Source: an uncultured Lachnospira sp. | Lineage (GTDB): Bacteria; Bacillota; Clostridia; Lachnospirales; Lachnospiraceae | Reading direction: 5' to 3' | Assembly: GCA_944381165.1 (NCBI GenBank) | Contig: CALWKC010000015.1 | Span: 1-58,521, forward strand | Length of the DNA stretch: 58,521 bases | Shown: positions 15,602 to 23,493 of the stretch, piece after piece | How the letters are laid out: every line of letters begins with the position of its first letter | Numbering within the stretch: position 1 is the first letter of the stretch | Notes under the pieces: generated by a model | The model's input: the letters and a program-made list of their open reading frames with translations, nothing else | What the model was told of the DNA's origin: nothing | The model's database searches: none | Position numbers and translations under genes: made by a program

Positions 15602-16519
15602 TTAGATTTTTACGATTGTCTGTATAGCGTGATTGTGTATGATACAATCAAAATGTTCTTTAAAATAGTGTACGCTGTTGACAGTCATATTTTCTTTAGT
15701 GCCGTACTCAGAGAGAATGTTGCATGCCTTGTTAAAATTTGTGCTGCTGCATACGGTTTTTTCAAGAACAAGGAAATATTTGCCGGTTTTCCTATCTTTG
15801 TACAGCGAATTTTTATCGGAGTATACCGCATATACAACCGCCGCCGCATTTTCAAACGAGGCAAAATCTTCAAATGAATATATACGTATAACAGGGACAT
15901 TAGAGCCGTTCTGGGCTTGTCCCTCCGGTGCGGTTGTGCTGGTTGGAGGATTTCCGGAAATAGAATCCTTCAGCGGAACAAAATTTCCTGAGGAAGCTCC
16001 GTCTGCATTTTTATTGAGGTAATCTTTAACTTTGCTGAACAGATTAATAACATCTTTTGCTGTCTGTGCGCTTGGAACAGAAAGACTGTCTGATGAATTA
16101 TCAAAGTCAGCAGAGGACGTCAGCTCATCTGCTGCAGTAGGTGACTGCGTGCTGTCATCAGGTATTTCTTCTATTGATGAGAAATCATCAAAATCATCGT
16201 CAAAGGAATAGTAAGAATCGTCATCATCCTCTTCAGATGAAAATCTCGAAAATCGTGTATCCAGTTCTTCAGGGTCGTCTACTTTGGTGACTATAAGGAC
16301 GATGCATTCAGCGGAAACTGGAATAGCCTCTATCATTAACGGAATATCCTCGGCATCAAAGCCGAGCTCTGAAGATGCCTGCTGCATCATATCCCTGAAA
16401 AGAGCCTTTGCTTTTTCGCTTCCGTATGCGAGCTCACTTATCTTGAGATGTCTTGAAGCGAGGTCTGCTTTGTTGAGAGTGCATCGTATTTGATTGTCGT
16501 TAATCTTTTCTATTTTCAT
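15602..16519 (-). CDS. mecA: Adaptor protein MecA
   Basis: The 305-residue adaptor delivers substrates to the ClpC unfoldase. The N-terminal domain begins M-K-I-E-K-I-N-D-N-Q-I-R-C-T-L, the family hallmark. A long acidic, Ser-rich linker (about 100-215) follows, then the ClpC-binding C-terminal domain with 'Y-S-F-E-D-F-A-S-F'. The linker is longer than in Bacillus MecA (about 218 residues in all). I start at 16519, where GGAAGTG precedes the ATG, rather than at an upstream ATG at 16546. A divergent kinase gene shares the upstream region. Confidence 0.9.
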   Translation of the reverse strand: MKIEKINDNQIRCTLNKADLASRHLKISELAYGSEKAKALFRDMMQQASSELGFDAEDIPLMIEAIPVSAECIVLIVTKVDDPEELDTRFSRFSSEEDDDDSYYSFDDDFDDFSSIEEIPDDSTQSPTAADELTSSADFDNSSDSLSVPSAQTAKDVINLFSKVKDYLNKNADGASSGNFVPLKDSISGNPPTSTTAPEGQAQNGSNVPVIRIYSFEDFASFENAAAVVYAVYSDKNSLYKDRKTGKYFLVLEKTVCSSTNFNKACNILSEYGTKENMTVNSVHYFKEHFDCIIHNHAIQTIVKI

Positions 16520-16581
16520 ATAATCACTTCCAATCTGGCAATCCATTATGATACATATTTTTGTGGATTGGTTGTAAAATA

Positions 16582-16610
16582 ATAATACCCATTTTTCATG
16601 GATATGTAAA
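16582..16610 (-). promoter_or_regulatory. SigA promoter of mecA
   Basis: On the minus strand TTTACA is followed after exactly 17 bp by TATTAT. Confidence 0.75.
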
Positions 16611-16660
16611 GGTTTAAAGAGTATTAACAGAAAATATTTACTAAAAATTTATATTTGATA

Positions 16661-16692
16661 TTGATTTTTTAAAAGTATTGTGATAGTATAAT
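16661..16692 (+). promoter_or_regulatory. Probable promoter of the kinase/P-loop operon
   Basis: A perfect TATAAT lies at 16687-16692. The best -35 candidate, TTGATT at 16661, is 20 bp away, longer than ideal. Transcription would begin about 25 nt before the AGGAGG site. Confidence 0.5.
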
Positions 16693-16714
16693 AACTGAGC
16701 TGATTGGTATTGTA

Positions 16715-16734
16715 GAAAGGAGGTTAATTATATA
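16715..16734 (+). promoter_or_regulatory. Strong ribosome binding site followed by an ATA start codon
   Basis: GAAAGGAGG (16715-16723) is a near-perfect Shine-Dalgarno sequence. The only codon in the kinase frame at the right distance (8 nt) is ATA at 16732. No ATG, GTG or TTG occurs in this frame between the upstream stop (16696) and GTG 16816. Confidence 0.65.
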
Positions 16735-18279
16735 TCTGATAAGTATGAGATTGAAAAGGTCCTTGCAAAGACATATCACTCGGTTGTATATCTTGTCAGG
16801 CACAAGCGTCTGTGTGTGTTGAGAGTAGCTAAGGTGGTGAGCAAAGCCTGCGCTGACTATAAAAGAATTTTGCATGAAGCCGATATTATAAAAAATCTTA
16901 AGTATTCCGGTATACCGATTATATTCGATATAGAGGAAGATAAAGATAGTATCTGCATTATAGAAGAATATATTTCTGGTAAATCTTTGTCTGACCTCAT
17001 AGAATCCGGAGAAATTTCGTCAATAACCGAGATTATAGAGATAGCATTTAAAGTGTGCTGTGTTCTGGAATATCTGCATAATTATGCCGGTTTAGTACAT
17101 CTCGATATAAAGCCAGCAAATATCATTATAAGAGAGAGTAACAGTGCATATAATACAGATAAATTTGACATATGCATCATAGATTTTGACAGTTCAGGAT
17201 TAATTGAGGATAATAATCAGGAGTTTTTGTGCGGCGGACAAATGTCAGAGCAGATTGCGGCGACAAGCCGTGCAGGTTACGGAACACCTGGCTTTGCGGC
17301 ACCTGAGCAGTATACAGGCGAGGGGAGCGTTGAATCAGATATATACAGTGTTGGAATTCTGCTTTTGTATATGGTCTCATCGGGGCATATACAGTCTGTT
17401 GCAGCTGACGCAGATAAATTGTGTAAACTGCATTCAAATTCGGTTGGCTCTGTTATTAAAAAGTGTATCAGACACAATCCGAGTCAGAGATATAAGTCCA
17501 TAACATCATTAAAGAACGAATTATACAAAGCCTTGAAAAAATCATACAAAAATAAAAGTTTGATGTGTTTTGTTGCTTTAAAGTTTTGTAAAAGCGTGAA
17601 ATTTTACAGAGTATATAGAACATTTTACAAAAAAGATAATAAAAATAACAATACTGATAAAGTTCACAATATTTTTGTCGCGGGTACAAAAAGAGGGGTG
17701 GGAGTGACTCATTTCTGCTTTTGTCTGGCTTCTTTTCTGGCGAAAAAAAGCAAAAAGGTTGTATGTATAAGGCATGGTGACAGTCAGGATTACAGGTCAG
17801 AAAAAATTTCCGGCAAAAAAAATACAGACGGAACATATAGCTGCGGCAGAATAAATATTCTGCCTGACTATAATGACGGAATTGTATGCGATTTATCTGA
17901 ATATGAGTATCATATTCATGATATGGGAAGTGCTTATGCTTATAAAGAATTTCAAGGTATGAGTGAAGCAGAAGCTATGTGCAGTGTCCGGGAGGTCAGC
18001 GGCGTTTCAGACATAAGCGGTTTTAAAGGGGACTCGAGATACATCCTTGTAGGCGATTATGGTTACCGCAGGCAGGATATGATTGTTATGGCAAAATCAG
18101 ACAAAGAAACTATTATTTTTTTAAACCATGTAAGCGGTAAAGCGTTTTATGAGTGTGTAAAGAAACTGGGAAAAAAGCGCAGATGTTATAGATTTCCGTG
18201 TATGTATGAATGGGATGAGAATAATGAGCTTTTTGAGGAGGCCGTAAATGAAATTTTTGAAATTGAAAAACATCAATAA
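16732..18279 (+). CDS. Ser/Thr protein kinase fused to a MinD/ParA-like P-loop domain
   Basis: From the ATA codon the product has 515 residues. Residues 1-260 form a Hanks-type kinase: 'Y-E-I-E-K-V-L' opens the N lobe, V-A-K supplies the ATP lysine, H-L-D-I-K-P-A-N has catalytic Asp125, D-F-D (151-153) stands for DFG, and G-T-P-G-F-A-A-P-E follows. The glycine-rich loop is largely lost. Residues 310-515 form a P-loop domain whose Walker A reads G-T-K-R-G-V-G-V-T-H, with Val in place of the essential Lys. No membrane helix is visible, unlike PknB. If translation started at GTG 16816 the first kinase strands would be lost. It overlaps the next gene by 32 bp, so the two products probably act together. 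Confidence 0.8.
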   Translation: MSDKYEIEKVLAKTYHSVVYLVRHKRLCVLRVAKVVSKACADYKRILHEADIIKNLKYSGIPIIFDIEEDKDSICIIEEYISGKSLSDLIESGEISSITEIIEIAFKVCCVLEYLHNYAGLVHLDIKPANIIIRESNSAYNTDKFDICIIDFDSSGLIEDNNQEFLCGGQMSEQIAATSRAGYGTPGFAAPEQYTGEGSVESDIYSVGILLLYMVSSGHIQSVAADADKLCKLHSNSVGSVIKKCIRHNPSQRYKSITSLKNELYKALKKSYKNKSLMCFVALKFCKSVKFYRVYRTFYKKDNKNNNTDKVHNIFVAGTKRGVGVTHFCFCLASFLAKKSKKVVCIRHGDSQDYRSEKISGKKNTDGTYSCGRINILPDYNDGIVCDLSEYEYHIHDMGSAYAYKEFQGMSEAEAMCSVREVSGVSDISGFKGDSRYILVGDYGYRRQDMIVMAKSDKETIIFLNHVSGKAFYECVKKLGKKRRCYRFPCMYEWDENNELFEEAVNEIFEIEKHQ

Positions 18280-18871
18280 AAGATTTACGGCAGGAGAGCT
18301 ATGTGCAAGACCTGTATTGAGTGTTGGAATAATAAGCGGGTGTCATGGAACGGGAGTAACGCACCTGGCACTAATGGCAGCAAATTATTATGCCAACGGA
18401 AAGGGTTACAGGACTGCTGTGGCTGAGTGCAGTGAACATAAAGACTTTATGAGAATATGCGATGAGACAAATAATATGACTGAGGACATGCGGCATTTTT
18501 CATATGGCAGAGTTGATTATTGCACGTGCTGCAGTGCAGGGGAGCTTTCACGGTTATTTACGGGCAGATATGAGGCTGTTGTCTGCGACATGGCAGTTGA
18601 GACGGAGGAAAATTTTGCTGAATTTATAAGGTGCGATGTAAGAGTAGTGGTCTGTTCCACAGCGTTATATAAAATCGGAAGGACAAGAAAACTTCTTCAA
18701 AAGCTTAACGGAATTTCTGTGATACCGGTTGCGTTTGCGGCAGATATTAGGAAAAAAAGGATGCTGGAAAAGGAGTATAATATAAAAATTGCGGAACTTC
18801 CGATAGAGACAAATCCGTTGAGAATGGCATCGTCGACTTTAGAATGGATGCATAATTATTTTCCGGGGTGA
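18248..18871 (+). CDS. MinD/ParA-like P-loop protein with G-T-G-V-T-H motif
   Basis: A 207-residue protein with the fold of MinD/ParA-type ATPases. The Walker A region reads S-G-C-H-G-T-G-V-T-H (30-39), again with Val where Lys is expected, exactly as in the C-terminal domain of the kinase encoded just before it. A Walker B-like strand 'Y-E-A-V-V-C-D-M-A' lies near 114-122. It has many cysteines for a cytoplasmic protein. The shared G-x-G-V-T-H motif suggests a subfamily and possibly a heterodimer with the kinase fusion. The start at 18248 lies within the kinase gene after GAGGAGG. Function is unknown. Confidence 0.75.
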   Translation: MKFLKLKNINKRFTAGELCARPVLSVGIISGCHGTGVTHLALMAANYYANGKGYRTAVAECSEHKDFMRICDETNNMTEDMRHFSYGRVDYCTCCSAGELSRLFTGRYEAVVCDMAVETEENFAEFIRCDVRVVVCSTALYKIGRTRKLLQKLNGISVIPVAFAADIRKKRMLEKEYNIKIAELPIETNPLRMASSTLEWMHNYFPG

Positions 18872-18920
18872 AATGCACAAGAATATATATCACAAAAATA
18901 AAAAGAATTAAGAACCCGTT

Positions 18921-18976
18921 TAGGCGGCGGCGCGGATATGCTTTATCCGGTAATGCTTACGCAGTGCCGCCGCGTA
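18921..18976 (+). other. GC-rich element that folds into a three-way junction
   Basis: GCGGCGGC (18924-18931) pairs with GCCGCCGC (18966-18973). Inside, CGGATA/TATCCG (18933-18949) and GTAA/TTAC (18950-18960) form two hairpins. The element is far richer in GC than its surroundings and has no T tract after it, so a terminator is unlikely. It may be a structured RNA or a small repeat element before cwlD. Confidence 0.4.
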
Positions 18977-19073
18977 TAAAGAAGCTGCAGGATAAAATGT
19001 CAGAATAATAGAAACAAATAATGAATAATATATAATGAAATCTAAAATTGCAGTGTGGGCGAAAGGAGTTTAA

Positions 19074-19835
19074 TTGAATTACAGGAAACTTATTACTGCA
19101 ATGTCGCTTTTGCTGCTGGCAGCAGTTTACACTGTGGTTTATATAGGACTTCCGTCTTTTGCAAAAAACGGAGACTTATCTGCCGAAAGTACTGGCATAT
19201 ACAGTAATACTGCGGCAAACGAAGATGATGAAAACAAATATGATATTGATTTTACAAAAAAGACAGTCGTGATTGACAGCGGACATGGGGGAGTAGACCC
19301 GGGAAAGATGAGCAGCGATGGAATTTTGGAAAAGGAAATTAATTTGTCAATAGCAAAAAAGCTCAAAAAGCTGCTTATTGACGCAGGAATAGATGTAGTA
19401 ATGACGAGAGAGGATGATATTGGGCTTTACAGTGAGGGTGACAGCAATAAAAAGATTGCGGATATGAAAAAAAGGTGTCAGATTATAAAAGACAGTAATG
19501 CCGATATAGTTGTGAGCATTCACCAGAATAGCTTTGAGAGTTCATCTGTAAGCGGCGCACAGGTATTTTATTATAAGCATTCGGCTGAGGGAAAAATACT
19601 TGCGCAGATATTACAGAATTCCTTTAAGGAAAATCTTAATCCTGATAATAAACGACAGGAAAAGGCAGACAGCACATATTACTTGCTTGTTCACACGGAG
19701 GCACCGACGGTTATAGCTGAGTGCGGCTTTCTGTCTAATCCTGAAGAGGCGGCGCTTTTAAATACTGATGAGTATCAGGAGAAGGTTGCGTCGGCTATAT
19801 ATGAGGGAATAATAGAATATTTTTGTTCAAAGTAG
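19074..19835 (+). CDS. cwlD: N-acetylmuramoyl-L-alanine amidase (CwlD type)
   Basis: The 253-residue protein cleaves the amide bond between muramic acid and the peptide stem. A signal anchor (about 7-29) places it outside the membrane. The Amidase_3 domain has zinc ligands His71 (I-D-S-G-H-G-G), a Glu at 86-88 and a His in V-S-I-H-Q-N; the catalytic Glu lies in I-A-E-C-G-F. Size and layout match CwlD, which helps form cortex muramic lactam in spore formers, but the sporulation role is inferred. The start is TTG, 5 nt after AAAGGAG. Confidence 0.85.
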   Translation: MNYRKLITAMSLLLLAAVYTVVYIGLPSFAKNGDLSAESTGIYSNTAANEDDENKYDIDFTKKTVVIDSGHGGVDPGKMSSDGILEKEINLSIAKKLKKLLIDAGIDVVMTREDDIGLYSEGDSNKKIADMKKRCQIIKDSNADIVVSIHQNSFESSSVSGAQVFYYKHSAEGKILAQILQNSFKENLNPDNKRQEKADSTYYLLVHTEAPTVIAECGFLSNPEEAALLNTDEYQEKVASAIYEGIIEYFCSK

Positions 19836-19910
19836 CCTAATGTCGGATTGTGTGGTATACTGAGCTAAAAAGCAGATACAGGTTTTATTATGCCGAGGGA
19901 GAAAACAGAT

Positions 19911-20963
19911 ATGGATACGGTAGTTGAACGTATATCGCACAGTGATAGTGATGAACAGATATATGAGAGAGCCTCAAAAATTTTAAGAAGCGGAGGACTT
20001 GTAGCTTTTCCGACAGAGACTGTCTACGGACTGGGAGCGGATGCACTGGATAAAGATGCGTCAGCAAAGATATACGCAGCTAAGGGCAGGCCTTCGGATA
20101 ATCCTTTGATAGTGCACATTGCTGACAAAAAGGCGTTATATGAACTTTCATCGGATGTCAATGAGTGGGCGCTTAAAGCGGCAGAGGTGTTTTGGCCGGG
20201 GCCGCTGACAATGATTTTAAAGAAAAAGGATATAGTTCCGGACAGTATAACAGGAGGGCTGCCCACTGTGGCGGTAAGAATGCCGAGCCACCCTGTGGCG
20301 GCAAGGCTTATAAAGAAGTCTGGCGTTTATATTGCGGCGCCGAGCGCCAATATTTCAGGAAAACCGAGTCCGACTAAGGCAGAACATGTCATACATGACA
20401 TGAATGGAAGAATAGATATGATAATTGCGGACGATACTGTTGATATAGGAGTTGAATCTACAATTATTGATTTGAGCGGCAGCGTACCTGTTATTTTAAG
20501 ACCGGGTTATATTACATGGCAGCAGCTTGCCGATGTGTTCGGAGAGGTTGAGGTTGACCCGGCTGTTACGGGAAGTGTTGCTGATGGAATTGTTCCCAAG
20601 GCTCCGGGAATGAAGTACAAGCACTATTCGCCGGACGCAAAGGTTGTGATTGTCATGGGAGAGACAGGCAGGGTCGCAGACAAAATCAACGAGCTGACAG
20701 CGCAGAGGCATGAAGAGGGTGCCAGTGTAGGGGTTATGGCGGTCAGTGAAAATGTGGGGATGTACAATGCAGATATGGTTGTTGACATGGGAAGCAGGTG
20801 TGATGAGGCAGAGGCAGCAAAAAAGCTGTTTTCTGCGTTGAGAAGCTTTGATGATAAGAGGATTGAGTATGTCTACTCAGAAAGTTTTCCCACTGATAAT
20901 GTGGGACAGGCAGTTATGAACCGGTTGATTAAAGCTGCGGGGCATACTATAATAAAAGTCTGA
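19911..20963 (+). CDS. ywlC: Threonylcarbamoyl-AMP synthase (Sua5/YwlC type)
   Basis: This enzyme makes threonylcarbamoyl-AMP, the precursor of the t6A37 modification of ANN-decoding tRNAs. The TsaC/YrdC domain (about 15-200) has 'G-G-L-V-A-F-P-T-E-T-V-Y-G-L-G', and the C-terminal Sua5 domain follows the 'P-G-M-K-Y-K-H-Y-S-P' linker. From ATG 19911 it has 350 residues, the usual Sua5 length. GAGGGAG lies 9 nt before this ATG; an in-frame ATG at 19890 has no clear site. ywlC-ywlE-rpiB-upp follows the Bacillus order. Confidence 0.92.
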   Translation: MDTVVERISHSDSDEQIYERASKILRSGGLVAFPTETVYGLGADALDKDASAKIYAAKGRPSDNPLIVHIADKKALYELSSDVNEWALKAAEVFWPGPLTMILKKKDIVPDSITGGLPTVAVRMPSHPVAARLIKKSGVYIAAPSANISGKPSPTKAEHVIHDMNGRIDMIIADDTVDIGVESTIIDLSGSVPVILRPGYITWQQLADVFGEVEVDPAVTGSVADGIVPKAPGMKYKHYSPDAKVVIVMGETGRVADKINELTAQRHEEGASVGVMAVSENVGMYNADMVVDMGSRCDEAEAAKKLFSALRSFDDKRIEYVYSESFPTDNVGQAVMNRLIKAAGHTIIKV

Positions 20964-20977
20964 CAGGAGGTCGGGGC

Positions 20978-21493
20978 ATGAACACCTACAAAAAGATTAT
21001 ATTTGTGTGTGTTGGTAATACCTGCCGCAGCCCAATGGCGGCTACTATTATGCAAAATTGTATTCAGGGGCAGAATTTTAATATTATTGTTGAATCCCGC
21101 GGAATGGTTGTGTTGTTTGAGGAGCCGTATAATCCGAAGGCCGTTGCTGTTGCGGCCAGTCACAATATGATTATGCCCAGCAATAATGCGGCTCAGATTG
21201 TCAATGATGATTTTGGAAAAGACACGTTGGTGCTTGTGATGAATCCGGGAATGAAACAGAAGCTTTATGATACATTTGACAGGGCCATAAATGTGTATAC
21301 GTTGTGTGAGTTTTGCGGTGTCACGGAGGAAGAGGTTGCGGACCCATACGGAAAAGGAATTGAGGAGTACAACAGGTGTTTTGAGCAGCTTCAGGTACTT
21401 ATAGAAAAGGCAGCAGCAAAAATAATTAATAATTTGAGAGAAAAGGAAAAACTTAGAGAAAAAGGAGAAAATAATGATAGCGATAGGATGTGA
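20978..21493 (+). CDS. ywlE: Low molecular weight protein phosphatase (YwlE family)
   Basis: A 171-residue LMW phosphatase. The P-loop is C-V-G-N-T-C-R-S with nucleophile Cys11 and Arg17, and the general acid is Asp in A-D-P-Y-G. In Bacillus YwlE is a protein-arginine phosphatase; the Thr after Asn in the P-loop (N-T-C-R) is what favours phospho-Arg there, and it is present here. Arginine phosphorylation would link it with the ClpC adaptor MecA encoded upstream, an inference. GACAGGAGG precedes it. It overlaps rpiB by 20 bp. Confidence 0.88.
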   Translation: MNTYKKIIFVCVGNTCRSPMAATIMQNCIQGQNFNIIVESRGMVVLFEEPYNPKAVAVAASHNMIMPSNNAAQIVNDDFGKDTLVLVMNPGMKQKLYDTFDRAINVYTLCEFCGVTEEEVADPYGKGIEEYNRCFEQLQVLIEKAAAKIINNLREKEKLREKGENNDSDRM

Positions 21494-21899
21494 CCACGGC
21501 GGTATAGAGCTTAAGGAGCAGATAATTGAACATTTGAAAAAAAGGGGAATTGAGTGCAGTGATGTCGGATGTTATTCCAAAGAGTCATGTGACTATCCTG
21601 TTTATGCGCATAAGGTTGCTGATTTGGTGCTGTCAGGCGAGTGTGAGCTTGGAATTCTCATATGTGGTACAGGGATAGGCATGAGTATGGCTGCTAATAA
21701 GATAAAGGGAATAAGGGCTGCATTGTGCGGAGACTGTTTCAGTGCCGAGAAGACGAGAGAGCATAACAATGCGAATGTTCTTTGTCTGGGCGCAAGGGTA
21801 ATAGGTCCGGAACTGGCATTTAGAATAGCAGATACCTTTATTGATGCGAAATTTTCCGGTGATGAGCGTCATGTCAGAAGAATAGATATGTTTGAGTAG
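21474..21899 (+). CDS. rpiB: Ribose-5-phosphate isomerase B
   Basis: The 141-residue enzyme interconverts ribulose 5-phosphate and ribose 5-phosphate. It opens with I-A-I-G-C-D-H-G-G, and the phosphate-binding and catalytic segment C-G-T-G-I-G-M-S-M-A-A-N-K is intact, with the cysteine base. Family members are about 145-150 residues long. It begins inside the end of ywlE after AAAAGGAG. Confidence 0.93.
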   Translation: MIAIGCDHGGIELKEQIIEHLKKRGIECSDVGCYSKESCDYPVYAHKVADLVLSGECELGILICGTGIGMSMAANKIKGIRAALCGDCFSAEKTREHNNANVLCLGARVIGPELAFRIADTFIDAKFSGDERHVRRIDMFE

Positions 21900-21975
21900 G
21901 AATGAATTCCGTAACTACGGCATTCGGAATTGATAAAGCGTCTGATGGACAACAGTTTTTTAAACGGAGATTACA

Positions 21976-22605
21976 ATGGCAAATACGATTATTATGGAAC
22001 ATCCCTTAATTAAACACAAAATAGGGATGATTAGACGAAGAGAAGTCGGCTCAAAGGATTTCAGACAGATGATTAGAGAAATTTCTATGCTTATGTGTTA
22101 TGAGGCAACAAGAAATCTTCCTTTGGCTGATATTGAGATAGAGACGCCTATATGCAGGACAACAGTGCAGGAAATAAGAGGTAAAAAGCTCGCTGTAGTT
22201 CCTATTTTAAGAGCGGGGCTGGGGATGGTTGACGGCATGCTCGAGATGATTCCTGCGGCTAAGGTTGGTCATATAGGTATGTTTCGCGATGAGACCACAC
22301 ATGAGCCGCATGAATATTATTTTAAGATGCCGCAGGATATAGAACAGAGAGATATTTTTGTGGTAGACCCTATGCTCGCAACGGGCGGCTCGGCAGTGGC
22401 GGCAATTAATATGATTAAAAAACGCGGCGCGCAGAAAATTACCTTTATGTGTATTATTGCGGCTCCCGAAGGTCTTGAGGTGTTAAGGAAGGCTCATCCT
22501 GATGTGGATATTTACATTGGAGCTCTGGACGAAAAGCTTAACGAGGACAAGTATATTGTCCCTGGACTTGGTGACGCAGGTGACAGAATTTTCGGCACAA
22601 AATAG
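21976..22605 (+). CDS. upp: Uracil phosphoribosyltransferase
   Basis: The 209-residue enzyme salvages uracil by joining it to PRPP to give UMP. The PRPP loop [10 protein letters not shown] and the uracil-binding '[15 protein letters not shown]' at the C terminus are standard, and length matches the family. A modest site, ACGGAG, precedes the ATG. The gap after rpiB contains a weak inverted repeat around GAATTCCG, not a clear terminator. Confidence 0.95.
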   Translation: MANTIIMEHPLIKHKIGMIRRREVGSKDFRQMIREISMLMCYEATRNLPLADIEIETPICRTTVQEIRGKKLAVVPILRAGLGMVDGMLEMIPAAKVGHIGMFRDETTHEPHEYYFKMPQDIEQRDIFVVDPMLATGGSAVAAINMIKKRGAQKITFMCIIAAPEGLEVLRKAHPDVDIYIGALDEKLNEDKYIVPGLGDAGDRIFGTK

Positions 22606-22675
22606 ACATGGCGGCAGACGCAAATGGCATGTTTGCGCAGCCCGTCGAGAGAAACGCTACGGAATGGAGATTTAT

Positions 22676-23161
22676 ATGAGTGACAAGAGGAAAGATTATA
22701 TATCTTGGGATGAGTATTTTATGGGGGTTGCAAAGATGTCGGCACTCAGGTCAAAGGACCCTAATACTCAGGTGGGGGCATGTATTGTGAGTGACGATAA
22801 TAAAATTCTGTCAATGGGGTATAACGGACTGCCGAGGGGCTGTTCTGATGATGAGTTCCCGTGGGCGAGAGAGGGAGACCCTCTTGACAATAAATATATG
22901 TATACTGCCCACAGCGAGTTAAATGCAATATTGAACTACCGAGGAGGGAGTCTCGATAATGCCAAGCTTTATGTGACACTGTTTCCGTGCAATGAATGCG
23001 CTAAGGCAATTATTCAGGCAGGTATAAAGACTCTGGTCTATGAATGTGATAAATATGCAGACACAGCTTCAGTTATTGCTTCCAAGAGAATGCTCAATGC
23101 TGCGGGAGTAAGGTATTATCAGTATCAGCACACGGACAGGGAGATTGTTATTAAGCTGTGA
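22676..23161 (+). CDS. comEB: dCMP deaminase (ComEB type)
   Basis: A 161-residue zinc deaminase that turns dCMP into dUMP for dTTP synthesis. Zinc ligands are in H-S-E-L-N-A (His, with Glu as proton shuttle) and P-C-N-E-C. Length fits ComEB/dCMP deaminases. I start at ATG 22676 because TGGAG lies 6 nt before; ATG 22664 in the same frame lacks a site. It forms a pyrimidine pair with upp. Confidence 0.9.
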   Translation: MSDKRKDYISWDEYFMGVAKMSALRSKDPNTQVGACIVSDDNKILSMGYNGLPRGCSDDEFPWAREGDPLDNKYMYTAHSELNAILNYRGGSLDNAKLYVTLFPCNECAKAIIQAGIKTLVYECDKYADTASVIASKRMLNAAGVRYYQYQHTDREIVIKL

Positions 23162-23297
23162 GAGCAGAGCAATTTTCGCAGGTAAAACTAAAGCGCTGTT
23201 GTGGAGTTTGAATTTTCGGATTATACAGAATAAGAATCCATTTCAGGCATAATCTATAATAAAATATAGGTATTAGACATTAATACATACCGCAATT

Positions 23298-23334
23298 AAA
23301 ATGTAGGTGTCCGGATAGGGCATCTGCATTTTTT
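23298..23334 (+). terminator. Rho-independent terminator after the dCMP deaminase gene
   Basis: AAAATGTAGGTG (23298-23309) pairs with CATCTGCATTTT (23321-23332), with two G-U pairs, and runs into T residues. Confidence 0.75.
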
Positions 23335-23343
23335 GTTACAAAA

Positions 23344-23372
23344 TTTACAAAATGTTGTCCTTACGGTATTTG
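23344..23372 (+). promoter_or_regulatory. Probable promoter of the aldo/keto reductase gene
   Basis: TTTACA (23344-23349) and TATTTG (23367-23372) are 17 bp apart. The 331 bp between the deaminase and reductase genes hold the terminator, this promoter and the leader element at 23425-23480. Confidence 0.5.
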
Positions 23373-23424
23373 CAGGGGAACAGAAGTTATAAGAGCGAAA
23401 GAATTTGCTGATTATTTCACTCTG

Positions 23425-23480
23425 CAGGTTTGTGTCTGCGCTGCCGCCACAAACCTGAGATGTGCAAAAGGCAGCGCAGA
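23425..23480 (+). promoter_or_regulatory. Interleaved inverted repeats in the aldo/keto reductase leader
   Basis: Arm A (CAGGTTTGTG, 23425-23434) pairs perfectly with A' (CACAAACCTG, 23448-23457). Arm B (TCTGCGCTGCC, 23435-23445) pairs perfectly with B' (GGCAGCGCAGA, 23470-23480). The order is A-B-A'-B'. With no nucleotide between A and B, both full helices cannot easily coexist, so they look mutually exclusive. B' ends 3 nt before the GAGG ribosome binding site. Confidence 0.65.
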
Positions 23481-23493
23481 AATGAGGATAATT

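Noticed and set aside
15629-16022. Plus-strand open frames opposite mecA
   Set aside because: They are antisense shadows of the mecA C-terminal domain and have no ribosome binding sites.
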